Assembly (NCBI GenBank): GCA_026027325.1
Contig: JAMSLZ010000006.1
Coordinates: forward strand, 124,001 to 188,000
Direction of reading: 5' to 3'
Origin: Actinomucor elegans
Taxonomy: Eukaryota; Mucoromycota; Mucoromycetes; Mucorales; Mucoraceae
DNA length: 64,000 nucleotides
The notes under the pieces are model-generated. The model was not told where the DNA came from and did no database searches. It saw only the letters and a list, made by a program, of their open reading frames with translations. Within the stretch, counting starts at the first letter, position 1. Every line of letters starts with the position of its first letter. Below are positions 1 through 12,062 of this stretch, in pieces. Made by a program: the position numbers and the translations under genes.

Positions 1-760
1 TTTTCTAATTCTTCAAAGTACAAGTCGATAATATGGTATCTAATGGCATCAGGGTTCTTTCTGTCGGTAGGACTATTGCAAATGACCAGTTCAATACGGG
101 CTATCTATATAATGATTCAAATAAGTTTTACCTTAAAGGACCTTCGATCAACATGTCATTATAAGCTTCGAGATAGACAGTATCCCATGATTCTCTCGCT
201 AAAAATTGGAAGGAGAAATAGATGACACGACGCAAGAGCAGATAGTATTTGTCAAGTCTGTTATCGCAGATTGTCAGTTAAAAGGATCATACAAGCTCTT
301 TTGGTTTTTATCGTACCTAATTCTGTCCAAACCATGCCATTCTTGACAGTGAATTTGCCAGAAAGCCTTCAAAAAGGGAATAGCATTAGCAGCAGGCATT
401 TCCATAACAAGCGCACCAAGATCGTTGGCTAATGCTTGTTGGATCAATGGTTTGTCGGACATCCAGAAACCTATACAACCAAATGAATATCGTAGATCAC
501 AAAATCTTGTATTGACTTACAATAAAAAAGACCTTTCCATAATTTAATGAGTTCGATTTCACTCATGACATTTCCTGCAGCCAAGAACTTGCGGAGAGAG
601 CGAATGGCTTTATCGCGGGTCTTTTTGTCTGGTAAATTTTGCATATGAGTAAAGAAATTTGACACTATTTTCTAAAGAATCCTCACATGGAGACCTTGTA
701 CTTACCATTTGCAGCTAATTGCTTTCCTAAAGGAAGGTACGATTCTTCAATTTCAACCAT
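1..760 (-). CDS. RRP1: RRP1/Nop52 ribosomal RNA processing protein (5'-part, runs off left edge)
   Basis: Nucleolar protein of the Rrp1/Nop52 family, needed for 27S pre-rRNA processing and 60S subunit maturation. Exons read on the minus strand: 760-706, 664-521, 470-317, 257-132 and 72 to the window edge, with introns of 41-60 nt. All junctions are GT-AG and stay in frame. The product starts MVEIEESYLPLGKQLAAN and shows family-typical segments: LPDKKTRDKAIRSLRKFL, KLWKGLFYCFWMSDKP, QEWHGLDRIRLDKYYLLLRR and RESWDTVYLEAYNDMLIEG. The start is the only in-frame ATG before the first family motif. The C-terminal part lies outside the window. It is transcribed divergently from MRPL31 across about 225 bp. 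Identity is firm; exon ends are inferred from splice signals. Confidence 0.9.
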
Positions 761-985
761 GGTGTAGTTTTAGCAAAGTGTCTGTAGGAAAGCATATCAT
801 TTTTTTTGCGAGCTTTTTGGCAGAACTGTCAGTCAAAGCCACCTAAATCATGAAATCAGGATTTACAGTCAACCTAGCTTTTTAGCCAATGAAACGGCAT
901 TTGAACTTCAAGTGCCCCGGCTACTTGAAAGCAACTTGACGGGGTAACGATTGACATTTCTCTCTTTAGTTTTATTGAATTACAA
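761..985. promoter_or_regulatory. Divergent promoter between RRP1 and MRPL31
   Basis: This 225-bp gap separates the two start codons. It holds a CCAAT pentamer near 884-888 (tagccaatgaaac) and a GC-rich patch near 914-945. No clear TATA box is seen. Both flanking genes serve ribosome production (cytosolic rRNA processing and mitoribosome), so shared control is plausible but not shown. Confidence 0.5.
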
Positions 986-1366
986 ATGTTTGGTGCTTTC
1001 AGACCTTCACTTGTAGCCCAAGGCGGTTTGCTCTGGTAATTCAAATTTGATGTTTCCAGTATCTTTGATCTAATAAAGCGATTGGCTTTTTTTTATAGGA
1101 AAAATCCCTTTCGCATGTCAGCAACCAGAAAAGCCAATGTTCGTAAGAGACTCAAGGCTGTCGATAGTGTCATTGCTGCTGTTTCAGAATCGGGTGTCAA
1201 ATGTAAAGCTTTAGATGAAGCCCTTGCTCTTCCCAAGGAATCCGAGATGCTTCCCAGAGATAAATACACCGTCTTTAGCCGTAGCGCTAAAGGTTACCGT
1301 AAATCAGTTCACAAAGTGCCAAAATTCACCAAATTGACCAACAGAACAAGTCCTCCTGGTTTCTAA
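986..1366 (+). CDS. MRPL31: Mitochondrial large-subunit ribosomal protein L31 (mL60)
   Basis: Component of the mitochondrial large ribosomal subunit. There are two exons, 986-1035 and 1099-1366, giving 105 residues. The intron is gtaatt...tttatag. The spliced join creates WKNPFRMSATRKANVRKRLK, the conserved family opening, followed by PKESEMLPRDKYTVF, GYRKSVHKVPKFT and the terminal SPPGF that ends this family. The ATG at 1082 inside the intron would give a false N-terminus (MAFFYR); the upstream ATG at 986 restores the Trp-Lys-Asn-Pro start of the domain and adds a short presequence. An AATAAA-like signal follows near 1407-1412. Confidence 0.93.
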
Positions 1367-1974
1367 GCATGCTTTTATTCCTCATCACGAAAGACTATAA
1401 CAGATTAATAAATTGTAAATAGAGAATTTAACACTATTTCGATTACTGTATTCTGCACAATCAAATGTTTGGATTATGGGAACAATTGAGAGGTTACGCA
1501 TGTAGAGATTTTTGCTTTTTGGCCGAGATATAGTTTTAAAAGTCGATCAGTTGAATGGGAAAGAGGGTGATGTTAATACTAAATAGGTTTGATCAAGACC
1601 AACCAGAGCCAATACATAGTAGACCCTTTCAAAACTTAATAGGTAACGCTAACTAAGCAACCTACACTTCATGCTCGGTTCCCAGACAATCGATATGTTG
1701 ACAAGTACCATTACTCAGCAAGGAAACGTAAAATGCATAAACAATTATTAGGATTATGCTTGCATATAATAGATTTCAGTAATATAAGCAAGTTGCGAAA
1801 AGATAGTTTTCGCTACATCGTATACAGTAGGAATATGGCAAGTATAATTTATCTCAAATTCTAGTTGGGTATAGTAGTATGAATGGGGAAGTACTGGGCA
1901 CTAATTAGCACAAAGATCTATATTCTTCATAATGAAAAAATAAAACAAGTTCAATTACCAGTTCTACTTTTGAA

Positions 1975-2055
1975 TAGTTATTCTAGGAGCTTTAATAGCT
2001 AATTCTGAGTATGTACTGCGATTTAAAACCAGTATAGGTGAGAGATCTATTTACC
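1975..2055 (-). repeat. Dispersed intergenic repeat, copy 1 (weak)
   Basis: Read on the minus strand it has AGATCTCTCACC, then ACATACTCAGAATTAGCTAT, matching the order of the family's 5' and 3' blocks. Diverged. Confidence 0.4.
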
Positions 2056-2099
2056 ACTGAATTGTATTGTTTCAAAGGTGTTCATTACTATGGAGCATA

Positions 2100-2225
2100 C
2101 TTTTTGTACTATGGCTAAATAATAGCTTTGATAGATGTAGTAGTTTATTCTGGACATCCATCACTAATCTGATTTGAGATCAAGTCGAGATCAGTGGAGA
2201 AATCTACTGATCAGTATAGTTCGCC
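2100..2225 (-). repeat. Dispersed intergenic repeat, copy 2
   Basis: The minus strand shows CCACTGATCTCGACTTGATC, CAGATTAGTGATGGATGTC and AGAATAAACTACTACATCTA in the same order and spacing as other family members. Confidence 0.65.
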
Positions 2226-2546
2226 AAGCCTTGAAACACAGCTTTGGGTTTGAGTAAATTACGCGCGTCATGTCGGTATTAAAACCATATTCTATTGTAA
2301 ATATAGTGGCAGCTATGCCTATTGTGTTTGTAATGTGTATCTATTCAGCATTTGACATCCGTTAAAGAAGATTGAAATACCTATCTGCGATGATAACACT
2401 ACACCGGACCACCTATTTGCTGGGAGTCTCTCTTTTCGGTCATTATATTAATATCCAATCATATGCAGTAATATGATCCCACAATCACGTGATAATGATG
2501 ATATTTTTATGATCTTTATAAACACCAAAATAAAACCAAAAACATT

Positions 2547-2628
2547 GTCGCTTTGTCCGAGTGGTTAAGGAGTATGACTTGAAATCATATACGCTATGCG
2601 TGCGCAGGTTCAAACCCTGCAGGCGACG
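2547..2628 (+). tRNA. tRNA-Ser (anticodon UGA)
   Basis: This is an 82-nt cloverleaf. The acceptor stem GTCGCTT (2547-2553) pairs with AGGCGAC (2621-2627) with one G-T pair. The D-arm region has GAGTGGTTAAGG. The anticodon stem is TATGA/TCATA around loop CTTGAAA, so the anticodon is TGA at 2580-2582, reading UCA codons. A long variable arm, typical of serine tRNAs, precedes the T-arm GGTTCAAACCC. No intron is seen. A run of T (2633-2639) just after the gene fits an RNA polymerase III terminator. Confidence 0.96.
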
Positions 2629-3954
2629 ATATCTTTTTTGAATTCATCTTGCGGACTTTAAAATTGGTCGTTTTTTGGTATGGTATATATTTAGTTATCT
2701 CGATGCTTCGCATATTCATTCTCTTTTTTTTTCACAATATTTAGGAACTATCCTGATATATTATATTGAAAATCAATATAAACTAATACCAGGTTTTATG
2801 GCTATAAGAATGTTGTCAAGTATTTATAGTATGATGAAAATTTAAATTGAATAGAAATTTTCTTATTGAGTTTGAGCAATGCGTGACTGGAAGAAATATT
2901 TTCTGGTTGGAATATAGCTTATATGTTACTCTCCTTGAGATTTGGTTACTTTATACAATGCACTCCTTGTACTCTAGCTACACGACGAAAGCTTTAATCG
3001 ATGCAGTAGTTCGTTTTAAGTACGAACTACTTCCTAAATTTAAATTCTAGCTGTGATCGATCGAAGAATAATTTATGGCTTATAGTATAACTTACTTTAT
3101 TTTACAGTTACAAATCCAGTTCTTTATACGTGAAAGACAGTAACATAATTTTAATATAGCTGTCATTAAACAAAAGCAATTCTCTATAATGTGAACTATC
3201 TGAATTTTATGATTCGCTGTGAAGTCGTTCAGAACCTGAATGTTTTTTAATTGAAATGTATTACATTTATTAAGAGTAAATCAATGTTGGTACACAAGAT
3301 ATGATTTAACAATTACTGTATAATTGAATGGTGGGTCGATTGATGTAGAGACATTTTATATTTCTTTAAATACCTGGAACTATAACTAATAAGTGTTGGT
3401 TTTAAGCTTTTTAAAACACATCTACAATAGTTCGAATGGTATATATTCAAGCAAAATATGACAAAAATGCTTATGTATACAGTTAAATGTAGATAGTATC
3501 TGCACTACCTATAAACTATGCTTTTAAAACGCTACGAAAGTCTCAGACAAATTTATAAAGGTGTTTTTGCGCTTTAAATGAGGAACCCTAAGGATATAGT
3601 AGCATTACGATTTATTTAGAAACCATGTATTTTCAATATCTCTACATTATTTGGCGGCCAGTTCTGTCTTAATGTCACATTAACTCGGCGATACTTGCCG
3701 ATACTAAGCAACTGTGTATAATATAAACGCTATTCAACTGAAGTACAATGATTCTATTTTATATTAATGACCGATAATGTAAAATACACATGTCTCGTAA
3801 AAATTAAATCTAATGTTCAATGAGTCTCTTGCTCTAAGTTAAATATCACATCAAACTAATAATATATACCGAAAAAATGGGCTACCGCATCCATTAAAGC
3901 CTTTATTTAACTTCAGTGCCATGAATGTACGTATTTTATATAACAAATGCTTAA

Positions 3955-4075
3955 TCATCTCTCGATCTCATCCGATTCCAGTTTGATGTCACATCTGACA
4001 GGTAATCTATATTCAAATGAGGTGCTACATCTGTTAGAATCTTGGCTTATAATAGCTAAAGTATTACATCATTTT
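3955..4075 (+). repeat. Dispersed intergenic repeat, copy 3
   Basis: It contains ATCTCTCGATCTCATCCGAT, TTGATGTCACATCTGACAGG, TAATCTATATTCAAATGAGG and TGCTACATCTGTTAGAATC. It is one of the more complete copies. Confidence 0.7.
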
Positions 4076-5915
4076 TGCTCTAGAAGTGAAAGACCCTTGG
4101 GCTAATTAGTACCTGCCAAACTCTATATTAGAACCGTTATTATAACGTGGTTGCGCATCAAGTTACTTGAACAGTGGTTACCTATTCCTCGATTACGATA
4201 TTTTTGTCATACGGAAATATTCCCAATCAGCATTCAACCAAGATCTGTCCTGCCTTCATCGCTAACATTTGAAAATGATATAGAATCGAAGAGCGGGAAT
4301 ATTAGTACGCCAATGCAATGGATGATATGTATGTATCCTATCCACTGGGTATCGTACAACGGGAACACATTCTTTCACTATGCAATAAAGCGTGATCAAA
4401 GCTTAAAACATAATCAATACCATCAGTGGCGATATATATATATTATCAACGCAACTCGTTCAAAGCAAATATATTAATAATTATTATATAGTATGAAACT
4501 CATCAGCACCTATTGATGAATACGATTTATGAAATAATCTATTAAGTATTGAAATTGGTTCAAGGGGCAGATATAGTCGATGAACAGTAATCAAATTGCA
4601 TACACAGCCAGAAAACCAGAAACCTATCCAAATTTCGTACTACTTGACAAAGCTCTCCTATTTCTATTAGTTCTTTCTTCATATTCCAAAGTCACAATTA
4701 CAGAAAGCATTGGTCAATATGGTCAGACTGGAAAGAGAAACTCACACTATAACGTCAGATAAAGCAATGATTAATTTGGTGCAACGTTACTGTGTACGGC
4801 AGAAAATTTTGAAGGGAAGGCAGAATAAGTCACTTTGACTAGAACATTTTTTATATTAGCTTTTGTTATGTACGTAGTAGGCCGGAAAAGCGGAAGCGTC
4901 CTGTTATTTAGTTTAGCACGGTCATTTCCGTACAGATATTATATTGGTAATCATTTCAATCGAAATACTTTGCAACCGTCCGCTTCTAGTGATAGTTATG
5001 TATAAGCCGCCCTTGTGCTTTAATATCAGTCGTTTATTTGATAGATTATTCAGATCGCTGTAGATAAGGATCCAAGACACTTGAAATCCAAAGATGAATA
5101 CCTATTATCTATAAGAAGATAGAATATTTGTATGTCGTTGTAAAATAAAAGTCCTGTTTATGTCATACTAATGTGAATATGTCAGTCGCTGTCTTGTGTA
5201 TACTTTGCAAGTTCTATCAGCATGTGCTACTGACCAAGTTAAAACTTGATTGTCTAGTCTCCCTAAGCACTAATTCAGCGGCATTTATTTATTGTGTAGA
5301 TCAAGCAGTAGAAATATCGAACCATCAATCATCACAGACGCATAGAGTACAAGATATCCAATTAGATAGCTTGTACGATTGTATCGGGATCAAACCTTTT
5401 TTTTTTTTTTTTTTTGTAGTTGCTAAACAAAGCATTTATTAGATTCTCATTGATCAAAGTAACTGGTCAAGGTACCGCTTATCATCCTTATACTAATATC
5501 TCAATCTAATAAGCTTAGAACGACTAATTTTTAGTGTTTGTAGTATAGTAATATATAATAGCTGGCCCAACCATCAAATGCAAAAGATAATGCACGCATT
5601 ACTTTACCCTTTATAGAACAGTTCGTAATAGTTCTGTTAAAAGGTATTTTAACTATAAAACGTCTTTATAGGCAAAAAGAACTCGTTTTTTGCATTATGC
5701 AGCCTAGAACAAGAATCCCGCTAGAAAGCACTGTTCTTTATTAATATAATCAATTTACTTAACAGAGGCTATTTAGTATATAAAAATACATTTTATCTTC
5801 AAGAATATGTCCAGTTGATGAATAAGGCAAGTAAAGTGTGCTTTAATGTATGACAATATCAAGGCGGTTTTCAAAAGTTGTATACAAGACTTAATTAAAC
5901 GTAGTGCAAGTTTTT

Positions 5916-5924
5916 TATATAAAA
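5916..5924 (+). promoter_or_regulatory. TATA box of the LysM gene
   Basis: TATATAAAA lies 80 bp upstream of the ATG at 6004, followed by a pyrimidine-rich CTTTATCTTTCCCTC stretch typical of strong fungal promoters. Confidence 0.55.
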
Positions 5925-6003
5925 TACACTGGCATTTCATCGTTCTGCACTTTATCTTTCCCTCTTTACATTTCCTTCAACCCATTCCCTTCACTTCAAT
6001 ACA

Positions 6004-6784
6004 ATGAAATTCATTCTTGCTGCTGCTTCTATCGCACTCGCTTCTTCCGTTTCCGCTATTGCCACGGACTGTGCTAAGACCATTGTTGGTAATGATTTTC
6101 ATATATATATATATGTATATGCATAAAATCCATATTAACTAGTAGTTCATTATAGCTGATGGCACTGAAACCTGTCGCTCTTTCAGAGGTGTAGCCTCTC
6201 CTATCCAAATGTACAGATGGAACTTTGCTCCCAGAAAAGATGTAACTCTTCCTCAAGGTAACTGTGACAAGTTTGTCAAGGGAGAGACTTACTGTGTCAA
6301 GGTCAACAACAAGCTCCGTGGAAGAAACTGGTTCTATAAGACTAAAGGTCTTTCCGGTCAAAAGTTGGCTCTTGCTAAGAAGAAGATCGCCGCCAAGAAG
6401 ACCACCAAGAAGACCACCAAGAAGTCTAAGAAGACCACCAAGAAGACCACCAAGAAGACCACCAAGAAGACTACCAAGAAGACCACCACCAAGAAGACCA
6501 CTACCAAGAAGCCTTCTACTAGTGGTAAGGGTCAATCCAAGCCTGGTATGGACTGGAGCTCTACTCCCAAGAATGCTCCTTCCACCGCTGTTAGACACAT
6601 CATCCCTTCTTGTACCAAGTACGCCTTGGTTGACTCCTCTTACACCTGGTGTGGTGACTTTGCTGAAAGAAACGGTGTCACTCTTGCCAACCTCTACAAG
6701 TATAACGCTGGTCTCCACGGCCCTAATGCCAAGAAGGAGTGTGATAACCTCGATGACGGTAAATCTTACTGTGTCAGAGCTTAA
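6004..6784 (+). CDS. Secreted protein with two LysM domains and a Lys/Thr repeat linker
   Basis: Predicted chitin/peptidoglycan-binding secreted protein of 237 residues from exons 6004-6088 and 6156-6784. Residues 1 to about 20 form a signal peptide (MKFILAAASIALASS start). A LysM-like domain spans about 22-76 with Cys23, Cys35, Cys65 and Cys75. A second spans about 181-235 with Cys181, Cys194, Cys224 and Cys234, ending GKSYCVRA. Between them, about 103-147, is a linker built from KKTT/KKTTT units (AAG ACC ACC codons). Known family role: LysM proteins bind chitin oligomers in the wall or mask them from hosts; which applies here is not known. The basic linker might bind anionic wall polymers (inference). 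The join at codon 29 restores the first Cys pattern. An AATAAA is present near 6834-6839. Confidence 0.82.
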
Positions 6785-6865
6785 ATTGTATAACATCTAT
6801 TAAATGTACCATTACTCTCGTTAAACATAAATACAATAAAAAAACCAAGAATGAAATAGAATTTT

Positions 6866-7945
6866 TTATTCGTCTTCTTCATGAGCAGTATCCATGGCTT
6901 CCTTCTCTAATAGTTGATCTATGTCTACTAACTTCCAGTTCCATTCATTGATAGGTTCGCCCGTTTCAGCATCCCTACCAGACACCATCTTGCTTGCAGG
7001 AGAGAAATAAGGTGTTGCAAACCGTATTCTTAACGTACGTCTACCTTGATCGTACAATAACACATCATCCGGCTTATTTTTTGTATTGGCTTTCAATGTA
7101 ATATCAGCATCAACCAGTACATCTACTCCAACCTGAATGCCTTCCATGATGCTTTTCGATATACGTTCTCGATAGTCTTGGAAAGATTCTTCGCTCTCTT
7201 TGACTTTTGCCTGATGCAATCCTATCTGAACTGTCATCCACCTTAAGACTTCGTAGTTTCTTTCGTCTGAGAACGCAGCTGGATTGCCTAATGTAATCCA
7301 AATATCACCCAGGTTCACATCGTATATCTGAGGTATACTTATTTCGATGTCTGTATCAGATGGAACCGCTTTTATAAAGCGATCTAAAAGATCTGGCCCT
7401 AAAATATGCTGTAGTTCTTGTTTTTTGGTTTCATCTTCCGGATGTCTTAAATGATCAGATAGCAAAGATACAGCCTTACGCGTGGCTAAGCTAGCTGGAA
7501 AATAAACAGGGTATTAAGATAGACTCAGGAAATGATAATCAATGGTATATGCTAACCTCCCACTAGAAACTGCTCAGGAAAGTTATCATAACCCGTGTTT
7601 AACTGAAGTATACGCGTGCCTAACCATTTACCCAAGGCATGTTGGAGACTAATTGGCAGCATATTCAAGACACTCCAGTCACGAGGTGCTTCTTCATATG
7701 GATATTTTGCGATGCGAGGTTGATCATTGCTTAATAGCCAAGCTAATAAAGGATAATACGTAAGCTGGCATGTCATAATCCCGAAAAGATTCCTAATTCT
7801 TACGAAAGTCTTGAAGTTTCTTCTTGTCATTGCTTTGTTCATTGTATCGAGGTGCGCTAAGTGATAAGCAACGAGTTTGTTGTCCAATAAATAATCTTCT
7901 TTTCAGGACACTCTGTAAAGTGAAAACACTCTTTGAAAGTTGCAT
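6866..7945 (-). CDS. Mitochondrial Tim44/MAIP1-like protein (tentative)
   Basis: The three-exon model 7945-7804, 7742-7557 and 7494-6866 gives 318 residues. The N-terminus (MQLSKSVFTLQSVLKRRLF) is basic and amphipathic like a mitochondrial presequence. The middle and C-terminus (LGPDLLDRFIKAVPS, DVLVDADITLK, LRIRFATPYFSPASK, NEWNWKLVDIDQLLEKE) have the layout of Tim44-like/MAIP1-type proteins, which act at the inner membrane with the m-AAA protease or mitoribosome. That assignment rests on overall resemblance from memory and is uncertain. The first intron (61 nt) removes a frame conflict; reading through would stop at TAG. The protein ends in an acidic AHEEDE tail. It is convergent with the LysM gene. 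Confidence 0.7.
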
Positions 7946-9166
7946 ACTTTTACAGTGTGTAAATAGATGAAAAAAACAGAATATGACGCGCCAATTGGAA
8001 AGAAAGAGCACTTTCGACCCTACTGACCGCTTATACCATCTAGTTTTTAGCGAGTCCTGAATTGATTGAGATTTTTATTGGGATGCTGAAATTGAAAATA
8101 AAGGTCTTCTTCTTTTCTTTAACACTATGGGAAACTTGAAATGATTTAGTAAACGAAATTGAAGTAAATCGATAGATTCAGGGTATAATAGGGGGCATTT
8201 ATTAATAGAAACGAGTGTACCAGTTAATATGTGATAATGAAAATAAGCCAGCATATGGTACTTCATATTTTCTTTATTCAATGACATAATATGGAGAGTT
8301 AGTTATGTAGATGAAACCAGGCCAAGTATACGTTGGGTCTTCAGATCACAGGAGAGTATAGTACTTTATACCCAACAAAGAATTGTGCATAATCTTTGTT
8401 ACTTTTGTTCAGTCATATATGAAATCCTGTTTCAAGAGTGATCTCCAGAAAATAGGTTTTTTATATATATATATATATAGTGCAATTCGTTAATAAGATC
8501 AATTTTACTGTCTTAAAAACTCTTTATATATCTCAAACTACAATCCACCATTCAAGCAAAGCCTACTGTTTGGTCCAATACATATCAACTGCAAGAATAA
8601 ATACACTTTCCTAGACTTTTAATTGTTTCTGGTTTTGTTTTGACTACTGAGCTCAAGTTTGTATCTAACAACAATCTCATAAGCAGAAATTATGCGATTT
8701 AAAAACAGTACTTCTTGATAGATTCATTGGAAGACATTATTATCGACTGAAATATGGATGTGATGATGATAATAAAAAGGAACAGAAAAACGGAAACAAA
8801 ACATGGGTTATTAGTGGAAATTGTATAAAATGTAACTGTTGCGTATTGAAAGGTGAAAAGATTATATTGCGCTGTCTATATATATAAATGTCTAGAGACG
8901 TTCTGGCTTGTACGCGAATTCTTAATTATTTGGTTTTTCATCCAAAATACGTATTTTTTATATATATCCTTTACAGCTTTTAGCTTGAATATAAAGTTTC
9001 CCCAGCCAAAAAATTTCGAAAGGTTGAAGCATAAGGAATCTACTTTATTACATAAATATTTAAACACAGCTGGGTACTATTTCTTTGTAAATGGACACCC
9101 ACAACGTGTGCACTTTTATTTCTCTAGTTCTGCCCAGACAGAAACACACAAACAAAACTTTATACA
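7946..9166. promoter_or_regulatory. 1.2-kb divergent intergenic region
   Basis: It lies between the start codons of the mitochondrial protein gene and VPS51. It holds an (AT)n tract at 8462-8479 and short unsupported reading frames (8075-8287 minus; 8853-9230 plus, which runs into VPS51 exon 1 in another frame). No motif can be assigned. Confidence 0.4.
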
Positions 9167-12062
9167 ATGGAAAACGCTGCTGCCCCTACCAGACGCCCTC
9201 AGAAACCTCGAGAAAGAAATAGTATATTAAAAAAATATTATGGAATCAAGGATACTACAGCAGCTCCTATCCAAACACAAGACAATTCGAGACCATTTGA
9301 CTTAGGTAAAGACTGAAATCACTCAACACGACCAACAATTTAATGCTAAAAAGTGGTTAGATGGAAACACGTTTAATTCAAGTAAATATTTTGCCTCTCT
9401 TTTAAAAGAGAAACCTCTACATGGGCTAGTCGAAAAAGATAATCAACTTGTTGGAGGTAACATAGCATAAGCACATATATAGGGAGCGCAATCTTAAAGC
9501 CCACCAAACAGAAATTAGGGAAATTGACGGTGACATGAAAACATTGGTTTATGAAAACTATAGCAAGTTTATCAGCGCAACCGATACTATTCGAAAGGTA
9601 TTTTGACGTAGCACTCTGAACTTGTATTGCCATTTAACGCGATGCAACATAGATGAAGTTAAATGTAGAGAGTATGGAGTCCGAAATGAGCCGCCTGAAC
9701 GATAATATCTCAGAAATCTCAAAGCAATCTCGGATAATCAACCAAGAATTAGGCCCTAATCGACAAAAGATACAGCAGCTTTCCAACGTACACAATTCAC
9801 TCAAAAGACTTCAGTTCATTTTCGAATTACCGAATCGACTTCAACATTGTCTTAATAAACAAAAGTATGGGCAAGCTGTCAAGTATTATTCAAAGGCAAG
9901 TCGATTATTGAATCATTACAAACACATGGCTGCATTTAAAGGCATTGAAAGAGATTGCCATCACATCATGGAGAAAGTCAAGGCTGAGATATGGGCTGGC
10001 ATGACAGATCCTAATGTAACACTTCAAAAGATAGCCGACGAGACAAAGCTGCTAGTACTATTAGACGAAGATGCACGAAAGCTGTGGAAACAATACATAA
10101 AGACGTGAGTGAAAATAGATATTGGTTTCTTTGTTTTATTCACTTTGAAATAGCCAAATGGATATGCTACACAAGAAGCAATCCGAACTTGGTCAGCCTT
10201 CTAGTATTACCGAGTTGGTTTCGATTTACATTACACCTTTGGAAGATATAGTTCATCATTTTGAAGGTTTATTTCTTGCAAATGCAAGTGAAAACTCAAT
10301 TGACAGCCATACTATCTCGATCGCCAGTTTAAATGATAAGGTACAAAAGCAAGATATTGTCGCATGAACTTGCAGCTTATATTATACATTTAGGAAAAGC
10401 AAGAAGCCAGAACTGATTTACTTGCTGCGATCAATCCATTGTTAGACAAGTTTTTTGACCTTGCATCAGAGTTTATTGAGTTACCAGTAAGGATGAACGT
10501 GTATTAGCATCACGCAATCTTTCTAACGTGTATTTAGTTGAATATCTCTCTTGAAACACCTTTAAAGCAAGCCGATCATCTCACAGAGTTAAAATCTGCT
10601 TTGACTAACAGCACACACTCTTTAACGTCGGTAGCTAAGATCGATGAGCGGACAATATCATTAACTGCTAGTTGGGAAAATGATCTGATCAACGGGCTCT
10701 TGGATTCAGCGATAGGTGGATTAAAGGGTATGTAGCAAACAAACGGACAAAAAATAGTGCTTAATCTTTCCACTACTTAGATCTCATTCATCGATTCAGT
10801 CTATCTTTGCTCAAGCAAGCCGACTCAACCGATATTAATAAAGACGAGATTTCTGTGTTTATTCAAGATACCCAAGCATGGCTCATAAATCATTTGGTCC
10901 AAAGATGCCTATTACCATTGAAAGGATGCTTAGATATAACCAACGCTGATACTTTGAGCCGTATTCAAGTTGGAATTAAACAAGTCTGGCAAAAACTAGC
11001 CGTTAAAATCGAGGTAAACCAAATGTTTTATAATTTCTAATCAGAATCTAATATTAAATCAATAGAATGTATATAAAGCCCCAGAAGTTGATAGAGTATC
11101 CTTACAGATCCTCATGTTGGTAGCTTCTCGCCTATGCTATGATCTGGCAGACACTGGTATCTTTAAACTCTACTCTACTTTTTCTTCTGAGTTCTACAAG
11201 GCTAAAAGTGAACGAAGAAACTACCATTCGCCTGACTTGGACTTAAACATTGAGCCTCGCATCATTCCAGATATGAACGACATAATAGAGCTTTATTTAA
11301 ACAAAGGTCAAACCCTTCTAAACCAACAAATGATGCAGGAAGGATATCGTCTATCTACCAAGATCCAAGAAGCTTATCTATTAAAAACACCATCGACAAC
11401 ACCTGTACATCAAGTCTCTGAGATCTGGTTTTTGGTTTATAACCGCCTAAAGTATACTGAAAAATTAGTGGAAGCTGTTTATCCTCAACATCAAACTGCC
11501 TCTCGCACTTCATTTGACAATAATTCAGAATCAGAGTACGATTATGGTGCTGGGTCCTATTCATCGCGTCATGTACTGCCATCTACCCATAGTCTAGCTA
11601 CCGTATCATCTATCTCTGAAACACCAACTACCAGTAAATTTGGTGGAAACGATATGACCTTGAACATGATGAATAATATTGACAAACTATTTGCTGAACG
11701 TGTAGACATTTATCGCAAAACAGAGCCTACACCTATAGGAGTATGTATAGGACTCATCTTGATAATACTCAAAACGTTTTTGGAAGTTTCCAGAGAAATC
11801 CAAATGGATTCAATCAACTATCAACAGATCCAAGCTGATGTGGAATATGTCAAACGAATCATCTGGCCATATGCAGGCGATGAAAAGTAAATATATTATT
11901 GTCGCATTTTTTTTCAAACAAAAAACACTCATATATTAACGGGTTTTAATTAGATGGGCTACAACCATGCTGCAAGAAGTTTTATCCAGTGTTTATTCGA
12001 GATGTGCATCACCAAAAACCATAAGTCAGGACGAATTGGCTTTGATACTCTCTCCTCAATAA
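9167..12062 (+). CDS. VPS51: VPS51, GARP/EARP tethering complex subunit
   Basis: Subunit of the complex that tethers endosome-derived vesicles at the trans-Golgi network. The ten exons are 9167-9305, 9361-9456, 9512-9597, 9653-10104, 10154-10340, 10394-10486, 10538-10727, 10781-11013, 11066-11886 and 11954-12062, giving 801 residues, close to the human length of 782. The N-terminus has the family signature: [47 protein letters not shown] and [13 protein letters not shown]. This is followed by a coiled-coil stretch ([17 protein letters not shown]). Exons 2 and 3 were placed by restoring that conserved block; simple reading frames miss both. The stop is followed at once by a short A run. Identity is firm; single intron ends could be off. 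Confidence 0.93.

Larger units (their letters stand above)
1367..2546. other. Intergenic stretch with two minus-strand copies of the dispersed repeat
   Basis: No open reading frame with coding character is seen. It contains the MRPL31 3' end and two reverse-orientation traces of the dispersed repeat family (about 1975-2055 and 2100-2225). Confidence 0.6.
2629..6003. other. 3.4-kb gene-poor AT-rich stretch
   Basis: Only short reading frames without recognisable domains are present; the longest, 4151-4477, has no family resemblance I can name. One plus-strand dispersed repeat lies near 3955-4075. A T17-like tract sits at 5397-5415. The last 100 bp is the promoter of the LysM gene. Confidence 0.6.

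Noticed and set aside
6074..6796. A 240-codon open frame on the minus strand opposite the LysM gene
   Set aside because: It is a shadow of the AAG-ACC-ACC repeat; composition is Gly/Leu-Leu low complexity and the plus-strand gene has signal peptide, splice sites and Cys pattern.
8853..9230. 125-codon plus-strand frame before VPS51
   Set aside because: It overlaps VPS51 exon 1 in a different frame and has Phe/Ile/Tyr-rich random composition.
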